Shown: one piece after another, positions 24,701-34,129 of the stretch | How positions within the stretch are numbered: position 1 is the first letter of the stretch | How the letters are laid out: the number at the start of each line of letters is the position of its first letter | Assembly (NCBI RefSeq): GCF_954871325.1 | Contig: NC_088775.1 | Location: 22,979,561-23,043,560 of the forward strand | Direction: 5' to 3' | DNA: 64,000 nt | Source: Gordionus sp. m RMFG-2023 | Lineage: Eukaryota > Nematomorpha > Gordioida > Chordodea > Parachordodidae | The notes under the pieces: model-generated | Databases searched by the model: none | What the model saw: only the letters and a program-made list of their open reading frames with translations | Told to the model about the DNA's origin: nothing | Program-made: the position numbers and the translations under genes

Positions 24701-25025
24701 TTTCAAAAATATATAATTTAATGAATGCGCGAAATATAAATTAAATACAGATTGCTATTTAACAACTGTTTATATCTAATATATAACAATAATGTATATT
24801 TTATAAATATAAATTTAAATTTAAAAATTAAATTTAATAAAAGATATAATTTTAGATTTTATAAAAAATATATTTTAATAATTTTTAGATGTATTTATTA
24901 TGTAAAATTGAAAGTAGCGAAGTAGCACCTACTTTCTAAATTAGTAGCGAGCTACCGCTATCGCTATTTTTTAAAAAAAGTAGTGCGCTATAGCTACCGC
25001 TACTGAAAAAAGTAGCGCGCTACTG
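21774..25025 (-). mobile_element. hAT element inserted in another hAT (TSD GATTCGAC)
   Basis: The element has an exact 8-bp TSD GATTCGAC (21766-21773 and 25026-25033). The left end is CAGTGTTGTTAAACGCTAC; the right end reads CAGTAGCGCGCTAC from outside, so only the outer CAGT and the GTAGCG-rich subterminal motifs are shared, and the right TIR has lost the GTTGTTAA core. Both subterminal regions carry several AGTAGCGCGCTA/GCTACCGCTA motifs. The minus strand carries a nearly complete intron-containing transposase (next entry). Confidence 0.88.
21971..24640 (-). pseudogene. BED-type hAT transposase of the 21774-25025 element
   Basis: A likely start is MCEIVEDIEISLENEQ (near 24613). A BED finger follows (RCKMCRKIISS, then NLKKHL at the end of the first exon; the next His comes after an intron, TVHTSNYKEIEKYL at about 24217). 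Exon 2 runs to CTTADCWTHNRR (23824), the first catalytic Asp region. The next exon (about 23780-23585) has AYLGVTAHWIDP and MITDNGSNFLKAF, the second catalytic Asp region, with one in-frame stop between them. 23323-23009 has CHNLNLVATVD and TTRWNSVYNAM. 22920-22740 has VMQYVAASLKILEG. The hATC dimerisation domain is at 22100-21971 (SSASVERLFSMAKLIL). Introns are about 45-180 bp. The gene is nearly whole, with few lesions, and would have coded for the enzyme that cuts at the TIRs. Confidence 0.78.
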
Positions 25026-25460
25026 GATTCGACCCACATTGTGAAGATATAGCTCTGTGAATGTTGAACTACATGGTAAATGATACGATTTCCGCAAATG
25101 TAGTTGCATCTGTATTATTTAATATTTTTGAGAATATTTAAGTATTGCAATCGATGTAGATTTACTCCCCTGTACTGACTTATAAAGATTTATTCTTGGA
25201 TAAAAATAAAACAGGATAGAAAGAAATTTTCAAACTAGACATGTTTTTTGAATAAATATTTAAAATTTATTTTAAAAATGAAAAATAATCAATTAATGTC
25301 TCTCAAAATTATTATTTATATATTAAAAACGTTAAAATACTAAAAAAAAATTGCGGGAGAAATTAAAAAATTGAGGTAGTTTTGCGGGAGAGAGATGTCT
25401 GCGTGTAAACTAAAAAATTGCGGGATTCTTCCGCTGATGGGGGGAGACATGGCAACCCTG

Positions 25461-26665
25461 CTTAGGATACTGGTAAAAGAAGAACGCAAAATGATATTTC
25501 TGTCAATGTCAGCATTGGTATCCCCTTCTAAAATAGAATCATGAACGACAATGTTAACTCAACCATAAAAAGGTAGTAAGAATTATTATAAAGACCACGA
25601 CAGAACTACTGCATATTTTTCCATTAATAAAGTTGATGAAATTGGCCGTGCAGCACATTCAAGTTTGAACATTCCTCTAAATATTCATGAAAGTTTCTCA
25701 GAGAATCGGATAAAATAATATTTATATTAACTCCTAGTGAAGTGAATGATAGTACCGAATTAAATGTTATTAAAAAATAAAATAAACATAGATATAAAAC
25801 ATAAGATAAAAAAAACAAAATAAACTTCTAAAGGAGTTCATTTCAAGCGTAGTTCTTTATTATTTTGTCTACCAGTAACTCTAGAACGGGAATGGTGTTT
25901 GTTTAATCGTCATTATTTTCTTTGCTTATCTTTAATAGATTCATCATGTTTTGTAGTAATGTGAGGGATTAAGGTTGGGTTAGCCTAGACAAATAAAGAA
26001 ATCAGGCAAAAATACAAATAAACTATTGTTGAAATTAAACATACATGAAAATAATGTTAACCAGTAGATGGGTCAATAATAACCAAGCCCAGAGATATTA
26101 AATTTATAATTAATGAAGGGGAAATCTCTGATTTACCAATTAGTCTACGGGTAAAATATATTTATTTATAAAAATATTAACATATGACTAACATTTAACA
26201 TCAAAAATCCCAATCTAGGTTCAAACCCACAATATTTGGAAAAAATTTCCAAGCATCCAAGATCTTAATAATTTAAAAAGATTTTCTCAAGCCTATTTCA
26301 ATCCCTAATAATTTTGAAAATCAAGCCAATATTAATTTTGATAAATATTTTTTAAGCCCCATAATAATTTTGAAAAAATTTTCCCAAGCCTAGAGATATT
26401 AAATTTATAATTAATGAATGAGAAAAAAGCATGGGCAAACCACTTATTAGAGAATCATGACAAAATAAGGTCTGCCCTAATATTATTATAAGAAATAAAA
26501 AATATTACCTCGTATTATTGGAGATAACTCCAAGAATAAAGTTATGGAGAAAAAATATCTGACGTACAAGTTAAATTGAATTTCTATATAATTAATAATT
26601 TGTAATATTTTGTAAATAATGTATTACTTTGACAGGCCTCCTACAGTTGCATAGAAAACTTAAGT
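25461..26665 (-). other. Right part of the Helitron relic, mostly non-coding
   Basis: Only the first 60-150 bases next to the hAT show helicase-related coding on the minus strand. The rest is AT-rich and holds a segment (26060-26470) that resembles 18200-18540, plus an internal direct repeat of AGAGATATTAAATTTATAAT at about 26092 and 26394. No other gene is visible. Confidence 0.5.
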
Positions 26666-26725
26666 TATAGGAAATATAACTTTTAATAAAGTGAGTAATT
26701 TTAATTTATTTAACTTAATAAAAGT

Positions 26726-27661
26726 CAGAGACCTGCAGAGGTACCATTTGCAAGGCCCGGCCCTGATTAAAAAGTTTCGGCCCGGACCGGATATTTTTTT
26801 TCAAAAATTTCTTACGGCCCGGCCCCGATATTTTTAAAAAAAATTTTTGGGGCCCAGCTCGAACTGAATTTTTTTTAAAAAAATTAGGCCCGGTTCGGAA
26901 TTTTTTAAAATTATATCGACCTAGTATATACAAAATATTCATCTATTTCGTATTTTATCATATTTTTCGGCGAGTATTATCATTTAATAAGCAAGTATAT
27001 TCGCTAATGTTGTTAAACGGCTCGTTTTGAACCGATTTTTAAAAACGGCTAACTCGATATTTTCACCAGAAAAATATTGACTAAGCCTCGAAATTTCGAT
27101 ACTATATGTCTAGACCTTTGCTCCTTCTATGAGCAAAATTTTCAGGCTTGCATAATATTTTTATGGATAAAAAACTGAGTTAGCCCTTTTTTAAAAATCG
27201 GCTCAAAACGAGCCGTTTTACAACACTACACATATATTTTTTTTATTATAAACAGATATTTAGTATATTACAAATTGATACTATAAAAAATTTGTGTAAA
27301 TATATTGTGAGAATATACTATATTCATTGTATTTATAAAAAAAATAAAACTGATATTTTAATAAATAAAAAATATAACATATATTATATAATAATCTATT
27401 TAATATTTTGCGTATTTATTCCATTGCAGGAAAACTATAATTATATTATGTAATAGATACTATGAATGTTAGCTCGTGTTAACTTTCACCAAACATTATA
27501 AATAATCATAACTATATATAATCTTTATAACCATATCTAATTGACGTATATAAAATTTCATGTTGTTTTTGAGGCCCGGTCCGGGTTTTTTTAAATAATT
27601 TTTTTAGGCCCGGCCCGGGTATATTTTAAAATTTTAAAATACGGCCCGGCCCTGGTCTCTG
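26726..27661. mobile_element. hAT MITE with GGCCCGGCCC subterminal motifs (TSD ATAAAAGT)
   Basis: The TIR is CAGAGACC/GGTCTCTG and the exact 8-bp TSD ATAAAAGT lies at 26718-26725 and 27662-27669. Repeated AAGGCCCGGCCC, GGCCCGGTTCGG-like motifs occupy about 200 bp inside each end. There is no transposase; a 75-codon frame at 26715-26942 only reads through the GC motifs. The element lies in the right piece of the interrupted hATn-1 copy and itself contains the MITE at 27005-27228. A trace of the same TIR (ACCTGCAGAGGTAC) occurs at about 40722. Confidence 0.88.
27005..27228. mobile_element. 224-bp hAT-like MITE (second copy of the 17287 type)
   Basis: TAATGTTGTTAAACGGCTCG at the left pairs with CGAGCCGTTTTACAACACTA at the right, and the arms pair on through AAAAACGGCTAACTC / GAGTTAGCC. 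The body matches 17287-17509 (for example AAGCCTCGA, ATGTCTAGACCTTTG, GCTTGCATAATATTTTT). It is nested in the 26726-27661 element. Confidence 0.78.
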
Positions 27662-28468
27662 ATAAAAGTAAAATATAATAATAAAACTATTGATAAAATT
27701 AAATCATAAAAATAAAAAAATTAAAGCACAATACAAAAAGTGGAATATTATATGTCGTAGATTTACAGTATATCTAATTTTATCAATTATCATATGACAA
27801 TCAAGTAATTTTTACCAATATAGCGAATTATATATTTTACAGAAAACTAAATAATATTGATAAGGACATCCGAAAATATCTTTTAAAGACATTGTGGGAT
27901 AAATAATATGAAGATTAATTTTTAATATCATTTTTTATTTAATATAAATAGATGGCATTATATAATTGAATGCAAATTGTTGCTATATTTATTATCAAGA
28001 GCATTGATTAGTAAAATTTGTTAAAATACTAACTGTAATATATTCTCTAACTATTAAATATGTCTGTGAAAGTGGAATTTTACCTAAAATTTTGTAACTA
28101 AATCTGTATAATAGAGGAATATCAACCTATATGTCTACTTACTTTTTATAAATGAATTTCTTATACTTGTTTGGAATAAATTATTACTATGCTTTTATAT
28201 TAATGTATATACAAGTAATTTATTATATTTTATATAAACTAATAAAAATATATTTCATATTTGTTCTAGGCGTATTTTTTTTATTAAAATTAACCTCCTA
28301 TCTTGTAAAAATATTTTATGACTATATATAGATTAAGGTAACCCGGCCGAAGGCCGAGCGAAAGCGAGCCGAAGGCCCGCACAAAATATGATCTGGGGGC
28401 GAAGCTCCCAGTAATTTTTTAATTCCCCCCCCCCCTTATAAAAATCCTGGTTACGCCTATGCTTAAAC

Positions 28469-29048
28469 ATTTACAATGGATTATGTTTGTGAAATAAATT
28501 CATTTTCGTTGGGAGGGTGGGGAGGGGGGGGGGGTTATTATAAATTTTCTTAATACTACTACTAGGTTCTAGGTTAGAATAGTTAATATATTTTAACTTA
28601 AGATAAATAAATAAAATGAATATAAAAAAACTTTTTTTTATATTAAAAATTCATCTTATATTATATAAATAATATATAAACATACATATTTTATATTTAA
28701 TATTAATATAGTTATTTTTATGGTTGGTTTTGCTTGTGTTGTTTATTCTTTTCATTTCGGTCCATTTTCATTAAATGTTTATATTTTAATAATAATAATT
28801 TTGTGATTTCTTTATATAAACTATAAATATTGCATAAATTAAATTTAATATTTACTTGCGGCTATTATTTTAAGACAATTAATTAATGATTTTATTTTTA
28901 AATGAATGAATGTTTTTTTATAGTGCTTATAATTCTAATAGATAATTAATTTGATATTTAATAATTATAAATTTATAACATTTTTAAAAAAATTTGCTAA
29001 AACATATTTAGATTTTATTAAAAAAATTATAATTTCTTTATTAGAGGG
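28469..29048. other. AT-rich spacer before the giant hAT
   Basis: No gene or repeat with recognisable ends, apart from a G homopolymer tract at about 28508-28535. This is the left flanking DNA of the large element; its last eight bases before 29057 are the TSD. Confidence 0.5.
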
Positions 29049-29056
29049 GCTCCCAA
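29049..29056. repeat. Left TSD of the giant hAT element (GCTCCCAA)
   Basis: GCTCCCAA sits immediately before TAGTGTTGTTAAAT. The identical 8-mer follows the right end at 62255-62262. Confidence 0.9.
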
Positions 29057-29522
29057 TAGTGTTGTTAAATGGTTGGTTTTTTTCGACCAAGATCAGTCGA
29101 AGTCGTAAAAATTAGCCCAACCCTGAGCCAGGGTCGAAAAATCGACCATGACCCAGCCCGACCCATTGGGCCTGTTGAGCCGACCCGGTGTAGCGTGATT
29201 AATTAACTCCCCTTATCACATACCTCTGAGTTAAGTAATAACTATGATAGATTAACTCCCCCTTTGATAAATAGTGTTAAGGAGGGAGTTAATTAGTAAC
29301 AAAGATATTAATTACAATGTAAATTGATAGGGAGAGTTATATGATCATGCAGTTTTTTTTTAATATTGCTGAAATTCTTGTAAATTTGATTTTCGAATTT
29401 AAATTTTGAATCGTATTTTAATTTTTTTATCTACTTGGTGAAATTAGACATCCTTTTTAAAAAGTAACTTGTTCACGTAAAAAGTAAAATATTTTATTAT
29501 TTTAATATAAAAATATTAAATA

Positions 29523-32500
29523 GTGAATCACGATGTTATCAATGATATTTATAATTACCTAAAATTCAAAACCTACCCAAATTCCTATGTCGGCGATCAT
29601 GGCTTAAAAAGAAACCTTAGAGTCAAATGTGCCAAGTTTTTCTTAGAGAATGACAAATTTTACCATAACCTTCATAATGGTCAAGTTATCTCACTCTATA
29701 GCGAAAAACAAAAACTTCTACTATCACCATGGAGGATGTGAGACAAATCTCACAGGAATGTCATTATCAGGTCACTTTGGAATCAACAAGACATATGATA
29801 AACTAGTTGAAAGGTATATTTACTACTCAATTTAAAATTCACTTTCAATTAACAGAATATTGTTTTAAAATATTGCTTAAATTTAGCCTGATATCACCCA
29901 AAAAGCTTGTCACACTTTTAAAATGTACTTTAACATAATCAGGTATATATTGCTCTTATAAGCTAGGATACAGTACTCAATTTAAAATTCTCTTTCAATT
30001 AATAGAATATTGTTTTAAAATATTGCTTAAATTTAGCCTGATATCACCCAAAAAGCTTGTCACACTTTTAAAATGTACTTTAACATAATCAGGTAGTAAA
30101 TATTGCTAAGTTTTAACCTGATATGACCCAAAAAGCTTGCACCACTTTTAGAAAGAATTTATAACTAAAAACTTATACATCAAGCAGTACCAATATACTC
30201 AGCTCTTTCAATTTATAGGAAAAAATTTTTAAATTTAACCTTTAACAAATTTCTTTTACCATGGTTAAAACTTTAAAAAACAATATAGCATTTCATATAT
30301 GTCTTTTAGATATTGGTGGCAAGGAATGCGGCAAGATGTCATTGACTTTGTAAAATCATGCGACCTATGTCAAAGATACAATTCCCGATTTGACAAAACA
30401 AGTTTGGAAATGCAGTCTATTCCTATTCCATCTAAGGTATGGACACAAATAGGGGTAGACCTATGTTCATTGCCAGAGAGCATTGATGGGTTCAAATATA
30501 TTGTTGTTGCTGTTGATTATTTTTCAAAATATATCGAAGCGCAGCCTATAAAGGATAAGACAGCCCATTCAGTGACCCTCTTTTTATACTCACTGTTATG
30601 CAGGCATGGCCGAGTCAAGGTTGATGAAATTTTTATAATATATTAATATTTATCATATTTATAGGTCCAAATTAATGATCAGGGGCGCGAGTTTGTAAAC
30701 CAAGTGAGCAATGAATATCACAAACTCGTGGGAACCCAGCAGAGAGTGACAAGTGCTTACCATCCTCAGGCTAATGGCATGGTAGAGCGAGCCAATCGTA
30801 CTCTTCAAAATTCCCTTTTGAAGTGTACAAAAGGCAATCAGAAAGATTGGCCTGGAGTTTTACCTGGTATTGTATTTGCCTACAATACATCAAGGCTTGA
30901 ATCCTCAAAATTTACGCCATAGGAGATGATGTATGGCAGGAAAGCTTTACTGCCCTGTGAGGTATGATATATATATTATTATTTGTATAAAATTATTATA
31001 CATAATAAATTTTTATTATTTAAGGATGATAGAAAACCAGAAACAGATCTTGACGATCTTTCTGATACAGATTATGACTGCAATTTCCAAAGAAGGGCAG
31101 ACAATATGAAAGGCATATTCAAGACTGCAACAAAAAATATTATAAAGGCTCAGCTTAAGCAGCAACGAGATTATAAAACTCGTAATGCTACTAAGAATGC
31201 ACTTTATCACATAAATGATAAAGTGCTTGTATGGAATAATCGTCGGGCTGACAGGAAAGGAGGGAAAATGTTGCAGCCTTGGGTAGGTCCTTATACAATT
31301 GTTAAAATTGTTAATAGTAAATTTATTATTTTTAACAAAATATTTATACATATTTAGGCAATGTAGAATTATCCTCTTCAATAGGAAAAATTTTACAAAC
31401 TAAGGCTAATATAAGTAATTTAAAGCACTATATAGAGGGTAACAAAGGTATTATTTTTTAAATATATGAATATAACTTTTTTTTAATGGTAAAGATACAG
31501 TCAAAAATATTGCACATTGTGAAACTATAGAGGGTGTTCAAGATCAAGGTAATATCAGTTTATTTATAAAATAATATTGAACAAATAATTAAGTTTGTAG
31601 GCTTCTTAAAACTATAGTTGGAGAAAGAGAAGGTAAACAAATGCATTTGGGAAAAAGGAAAATATATTTTTAATTATAGAAGAAGCATTATTTGAAGAAA
31701 TGTCCTGTGGAATAAAAGATTCAGGAGAAAGTTTTATTTTTTAAAAATTGGAAAAATTATATTTTTGATAAATCTAAAATTCTAGGATTGGAATTTAGAA
31801 AAGAGGATACTAAAATAAAATGTGTCAAGAGAAAGGGTATAATATATAAAATTATTTAATATATTTTTTTGGATATAGATACTTTTGGTGAAGATCCAAT
31901 AATAGCTATTAAAAGTATAATGAGAGAGGAAGGATATATAGGTGTACAAGATCAGGGTAGTAATATTTTTTAAAAATATGTTATTATTTAATTATCCAAT
32001 TTAGATGACCAAATTATTGTGGAAGCAATAATACCAAAGAAAATTGGTGAACTTTTTCTGCCCACAACAAGGAACTGGAAGGTATAACACTCTAAACGGT
32101 TCAATTTCAAAGTAATTGGACGTTATCCCAAGATAAAATGTGGTATATTAAAAGAGATTTTCACAACCGATCATATTGTGGGTGATGGGAACTGTTTTTT
32201 TAGGTTAGAATCTATATATAATATTTAAATTATTTACCATGTTTAGAGGTGTATAAGTCAAGAGATATCAAATAGCCAGGAAAATTATAATTACCTTAGG
32301 GAGGAATGCATTCTTTTTATGAGGAGCGAAGATTTCAAATTGGAAATGGGAAAATTTATAGGATATCCTGTAGAGGAATACCTAGTTAACAGAAATGTTA
32401 TGGGAAACGGTGTCTGGGCAACAGAGGTAGAAATATTATCCATGGCCACATTGTTACAGACAAATATATTAATCTATACCCAATATAAATGGGCTTATTA

Positions 32501-32600
32501 TTCGCCCATGAAATTTTTTAATAATATTAAAATATTTAAAGAAAATATTTATTTATGCAATATAAATAACAATCATTTTGTTAGAATTATATCAATTTGA
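29523..32600 (+). CDS. Ginger1-like transposase: HHCC-DDE integrase, GPY/F, OTU domain
   Basis: A multi-exon gene with short introns. A 5' acceptor (AAATAG) precedes 29523, so a further upstream exon is likely. Visible exons: about 29523-29813; 30310-30619; 30665-30961; 31025-31316; 31358 onward with several small exons; and an OTU part with an intron at 32204-32248. The zinc-binding HHCC segment spans the first two (GHFGINKTYDKLVER joined to YWWQGM..., CDLC). The DDE core has GVDLCSLPE, INDQGREFVNQ and NGMVERANRTL. A GPY/F module is seen in LQPWVGPYTIVKI. The OTU protease-like domain has GDGNCFFR (Asp and Cys of the active site) and a late NNNHFVRI (His). Introns of 41-63 bp flank most exons; one of 496 bp holds a tandem duplication. 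There is a frame offset within the first exon and a stop (TAG at 30920) before EMMYGRKALLPCE, so this copy is probably inactive. The role is to integrate the transposon; the OTU domain's role is unknown. Confidence 0.82.
29822..30110 (+). repeat. Tandem duplication (about 150 bp) in a Ginger intron
   Basis: The block from ACTCAATTTAAAATTC to CTTTAACATAATCAGGTA is present at about 29824-29945 and again at about 29972-30095, nearly identical, with a third partial copy (CCTGATATGACCCAAAAAGC) at 30118. It explains why this intron is ten times longer than the others. Confidence 0.8.
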
Positions 32601-32609
32601 TTATCTGTT

Positions 32610-33180
32610 CTAATATTTTTATTCCATTATATTTATTGCAATTTAGTTGAAAGATGATAATCGGTAAGTATCTTTTTGTTAAATGTTATTGTATTCATAT
32701 TTTTATTAATTAGTATATTTTATAAAAAGTACAATAGTTTGACATCCTTTTTTTAAGTTTAAATTATATTTATTGCATTTTATATTTTTTTATATTAATT
32801 CCAATTTAGTTGAAAGATGATAATTGGTAAGTATCTTTTTGTTAAATGTCATTGTACTCTATATTTTTATTAATAGTTTTTTTTATAGTACAATAGTTTG
32901 ACATCCTTTTTATAAGTTGAAATCTATTCAATTGCAAATTTAAATTATATTTATTGCATTTTATATTTTTTTTAATACTTCATCTTTTTCTTAAATGTTA
33001 TCAATTGCGAATTTATACAATATATTTATTGCATTATATTTTTTATTAATAGTTTTTTTTATAAAAAACAATAAGCCATCTTTTTGATGAGTTAAGTCCT
33101 ATTCAATTGCTAATTTATATTATATAGCTTTTTATATTTTTTATTAATAGATATTTTTATAAAAAGTACGATATTGAATC
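32610..33180. repeat. Diverged tandem repeats downstream of the OTU region
   Basis: Three to four copies of a unit of about 100-180 bp with TTGAAAGATGATAAT, GGTAAGTATCTTTTTGTTAAATG and ACAATAGTTTGACATCC. Non-coding, inside the Ginger element. Confidence 0.65.
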
Positions 33181-33404
33181 ATTTGATGAATGATATGTAA
33201 TTTATGTTTAAATATGAATAAATTAACCTACCATGTGCATATAGATTTCAATCAAACTTTTTTAAAATTAAGCTATGACGTTTTCTACCTTAAATTATTT
33301 ATAGGTATATCAGAAATTAAAATATTATCTATCTCATAAATTTTAATATTAGAAAATTTTAATTATTTATCACTCATAAGAGTCAATATGCTAAACATAT
33401 AAAC

Positions 33405-33945
33405 TTTAAGCATCACCTGTCAGTCATAAGTGTTAATATTGCAATATAAAGTCATAAAAGTCAGTATTACTAAATAATAGAATTTTTTTAACATTACATG
33501 TCAGTCATTAATGTCAATATTATTAAATAATAGAAATTTTTAACATTATGTGTCAGTCATAAATGTCAGTATTACTAAATAATCATAAATGTCAGTATTA
33601 CTAAATAATCATAAATGTCAGTATTACTAAATAATAGAAACTTTTAACATATCATGTCAGTCATAAATGTCAGTATTACTAAATAATAGAAACTTTTAAC
33701 ATATCATGTCAGTCATAAATGTCAGTATTACTAAATAATAAAAACTTCTAACATTACATGTCAATCATAAATGTCAGTATTATTAAATTATATAATGATA
33801 TTTTAATAAAATATTATTATAACGTCAATCATAAATGTCAGTATTCCTAAAGGGAGTTTAAATTAAGTTAAAATATCACACTAAATTTTATAATGTTATT
33901 TTATTATAACGTCAATCATAAATGTCAGTATTACTAAAGGGAGTT
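33405..33945. repeat. Tandem repeats with TCATAAATGTCAGTATTACTAAATAA
   Basis: About ten copies of a core with CATAAATGTCAGTATTACT, in units of about 25 or 55 bp, the longer ones adding ATAGAAACTTTTAACAT and TGTCAG. The array sits near the right end of the Ginger element. Confidence 0.8.
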
Positions 33946-33981
33946 AATTTAAATTTAAGTTAAAATATCACGTTACACCGG

Positions 33982-34110
33982 GTTGGCTTACTGGGTCGAC
34001 TTGCTGGATTGGCCTGCTGGGTCGACTTGTTGGGTTGGCTTGGATCGGCCTGCTGGGTAGACTTGCTGGGTCGGCCTGCTGGGTTGGCTTGCTAGGTCAA
34101 TAAATTAGTT
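33982..34110. repeat. GC-rich subterminal array, left arm of giant hAT
   Basis: About ten copies of an 11-12-bp unit CTGCTGGGTCGG/CTTGCTGGGTTGG. The inverse (CCGACCCAGCAAGCC) forms the array at 61868-62110. The contrast with the AT-rich surroundings is striking. Confidence 0.85.
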
Positions 34111-34129
34111 TGTTTTAATCCGGGTTCAT

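Larger units (their letters stand above)
19061..25460 (-). mobile_element. hAT element with inverted-duplicated left half, inserted in the Helitron
   Basis: The ends are CAGGGTTGCCA (19061) and TGGCAACCCTG (25460), a TIR of 11 bp. The flanking 8-mers are CTTAAGAT (19053-19060) and CTTAGGAT (25461-25468), a TSD with one mismatch. Just inside both ends are repeats of GCGGGAGAAA-type sequence. The minus strand from about 21740 down to 20370 holds transposase pieces; the + strand from about 19490 to 20340 is an inverted, degraded copy of the right-hand part. A second hAT (21774-25025) is inserted inside. Without it the element is about 3.1 kb. A fragment of the same family lies at 51502-51805. 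Confidence 0.85.
18130..26665 (-). mobile_element. Helitron relic, minus strand, split by a hAT
   Basis: The 3' terminus (minus strand) has the Helitron hallmarks: a hairpin GCCCGTCA/TGACGGGC (18138-18157), then TTTCTACTAA, with CTAA followed by T of the target. Removing the segment restores the hATn-1 sequence with an A|T junction. The minus strand encodes remnants of the Helitron-like N domain: MHHLSGRN at about 19020-19045, FGNPSLLS at about 18985, and DDRPDLFCRFFHQKLK near 18880-18925; the matching upstream piece (RNIILRSSFTSIL) is at about 25461-25510. The hAT at 19061-25460 sits exactly between these two pieces. Rep and most of the helicase are missing, and the 5' TC end is not clear. 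A segment around 18200-18540 resembles 26060-26470 in direct orientation (shared CAAACCACTTATTAGAGAAT). Confidence 0.72.
17775..28461 (+). mobile_element. hATn-1 copy split by a Helitron and further elements
   Basis: The left end CATAGGCGTAGCC (17775) and the right end GGTTACGCCTATG (28461) belong to the same insertion. Both are flanked by the same 7 bases CTTAAAC (17768-17774 and 28462-28468), and the left piece (17775-18129) and right piece (from about 26666 on) continue each other when compared with the intact copy at 2716-3882. The continuity is broken by the Helitron complex (about 18130-26665) and a second insertion (26726-27661). The GC-rich patch with GGCCGAAGGC is at about 28340-28380. 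Confidence 0.82.
29189..33977 (+). mobile_element. Ginger1-like DNA transposon in the left arm of the giant hAT
   Basis: The ends are TGTAGCGTGAT (29189) and, read inward from the right, TGTAACGTGAT (33977); a TTAACTCCC motif follows in both arms. A 4-bp TSD CCGG lies on both sides (29185-29188 and 33978-33981). The matching right arm of the giant hAT reads TGAGCCAACCC straight into the GGTCGACTTGG-type array, so it shows the uninterrupted site. The cargo is a gene for an integrase-like transposase with a C-terminal OTU domain. TGT...ACA termini, a 4-bp TSD and an integrase-type DDE enzyme are characteristic of Ginger elements; OTU domains have been reported in Ginger1. Confidence 0.85.

Noticed and set aside
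26715-26942. 75-codon minus-strand frame
   Set aside because: It reads through the GGCCCGGCCC motifs of a MITE and crosses the MITE boundary.
31016-31381. 121-codon minus-strand frame
   Set aside because: It is antisense to the Ginger transposase exon at 31025-31316, which has clear GPY/F similarity.
29185-33981. Reading the integrase gene as part of a second gypsy retrotransposon
   Set aside because: There are no LTRs, reverse transcriptase or protease near it; it has TGT...ACA TIRs, a 4-bp TSD, many introns and an OTU domain, all pointing to Ginger1.
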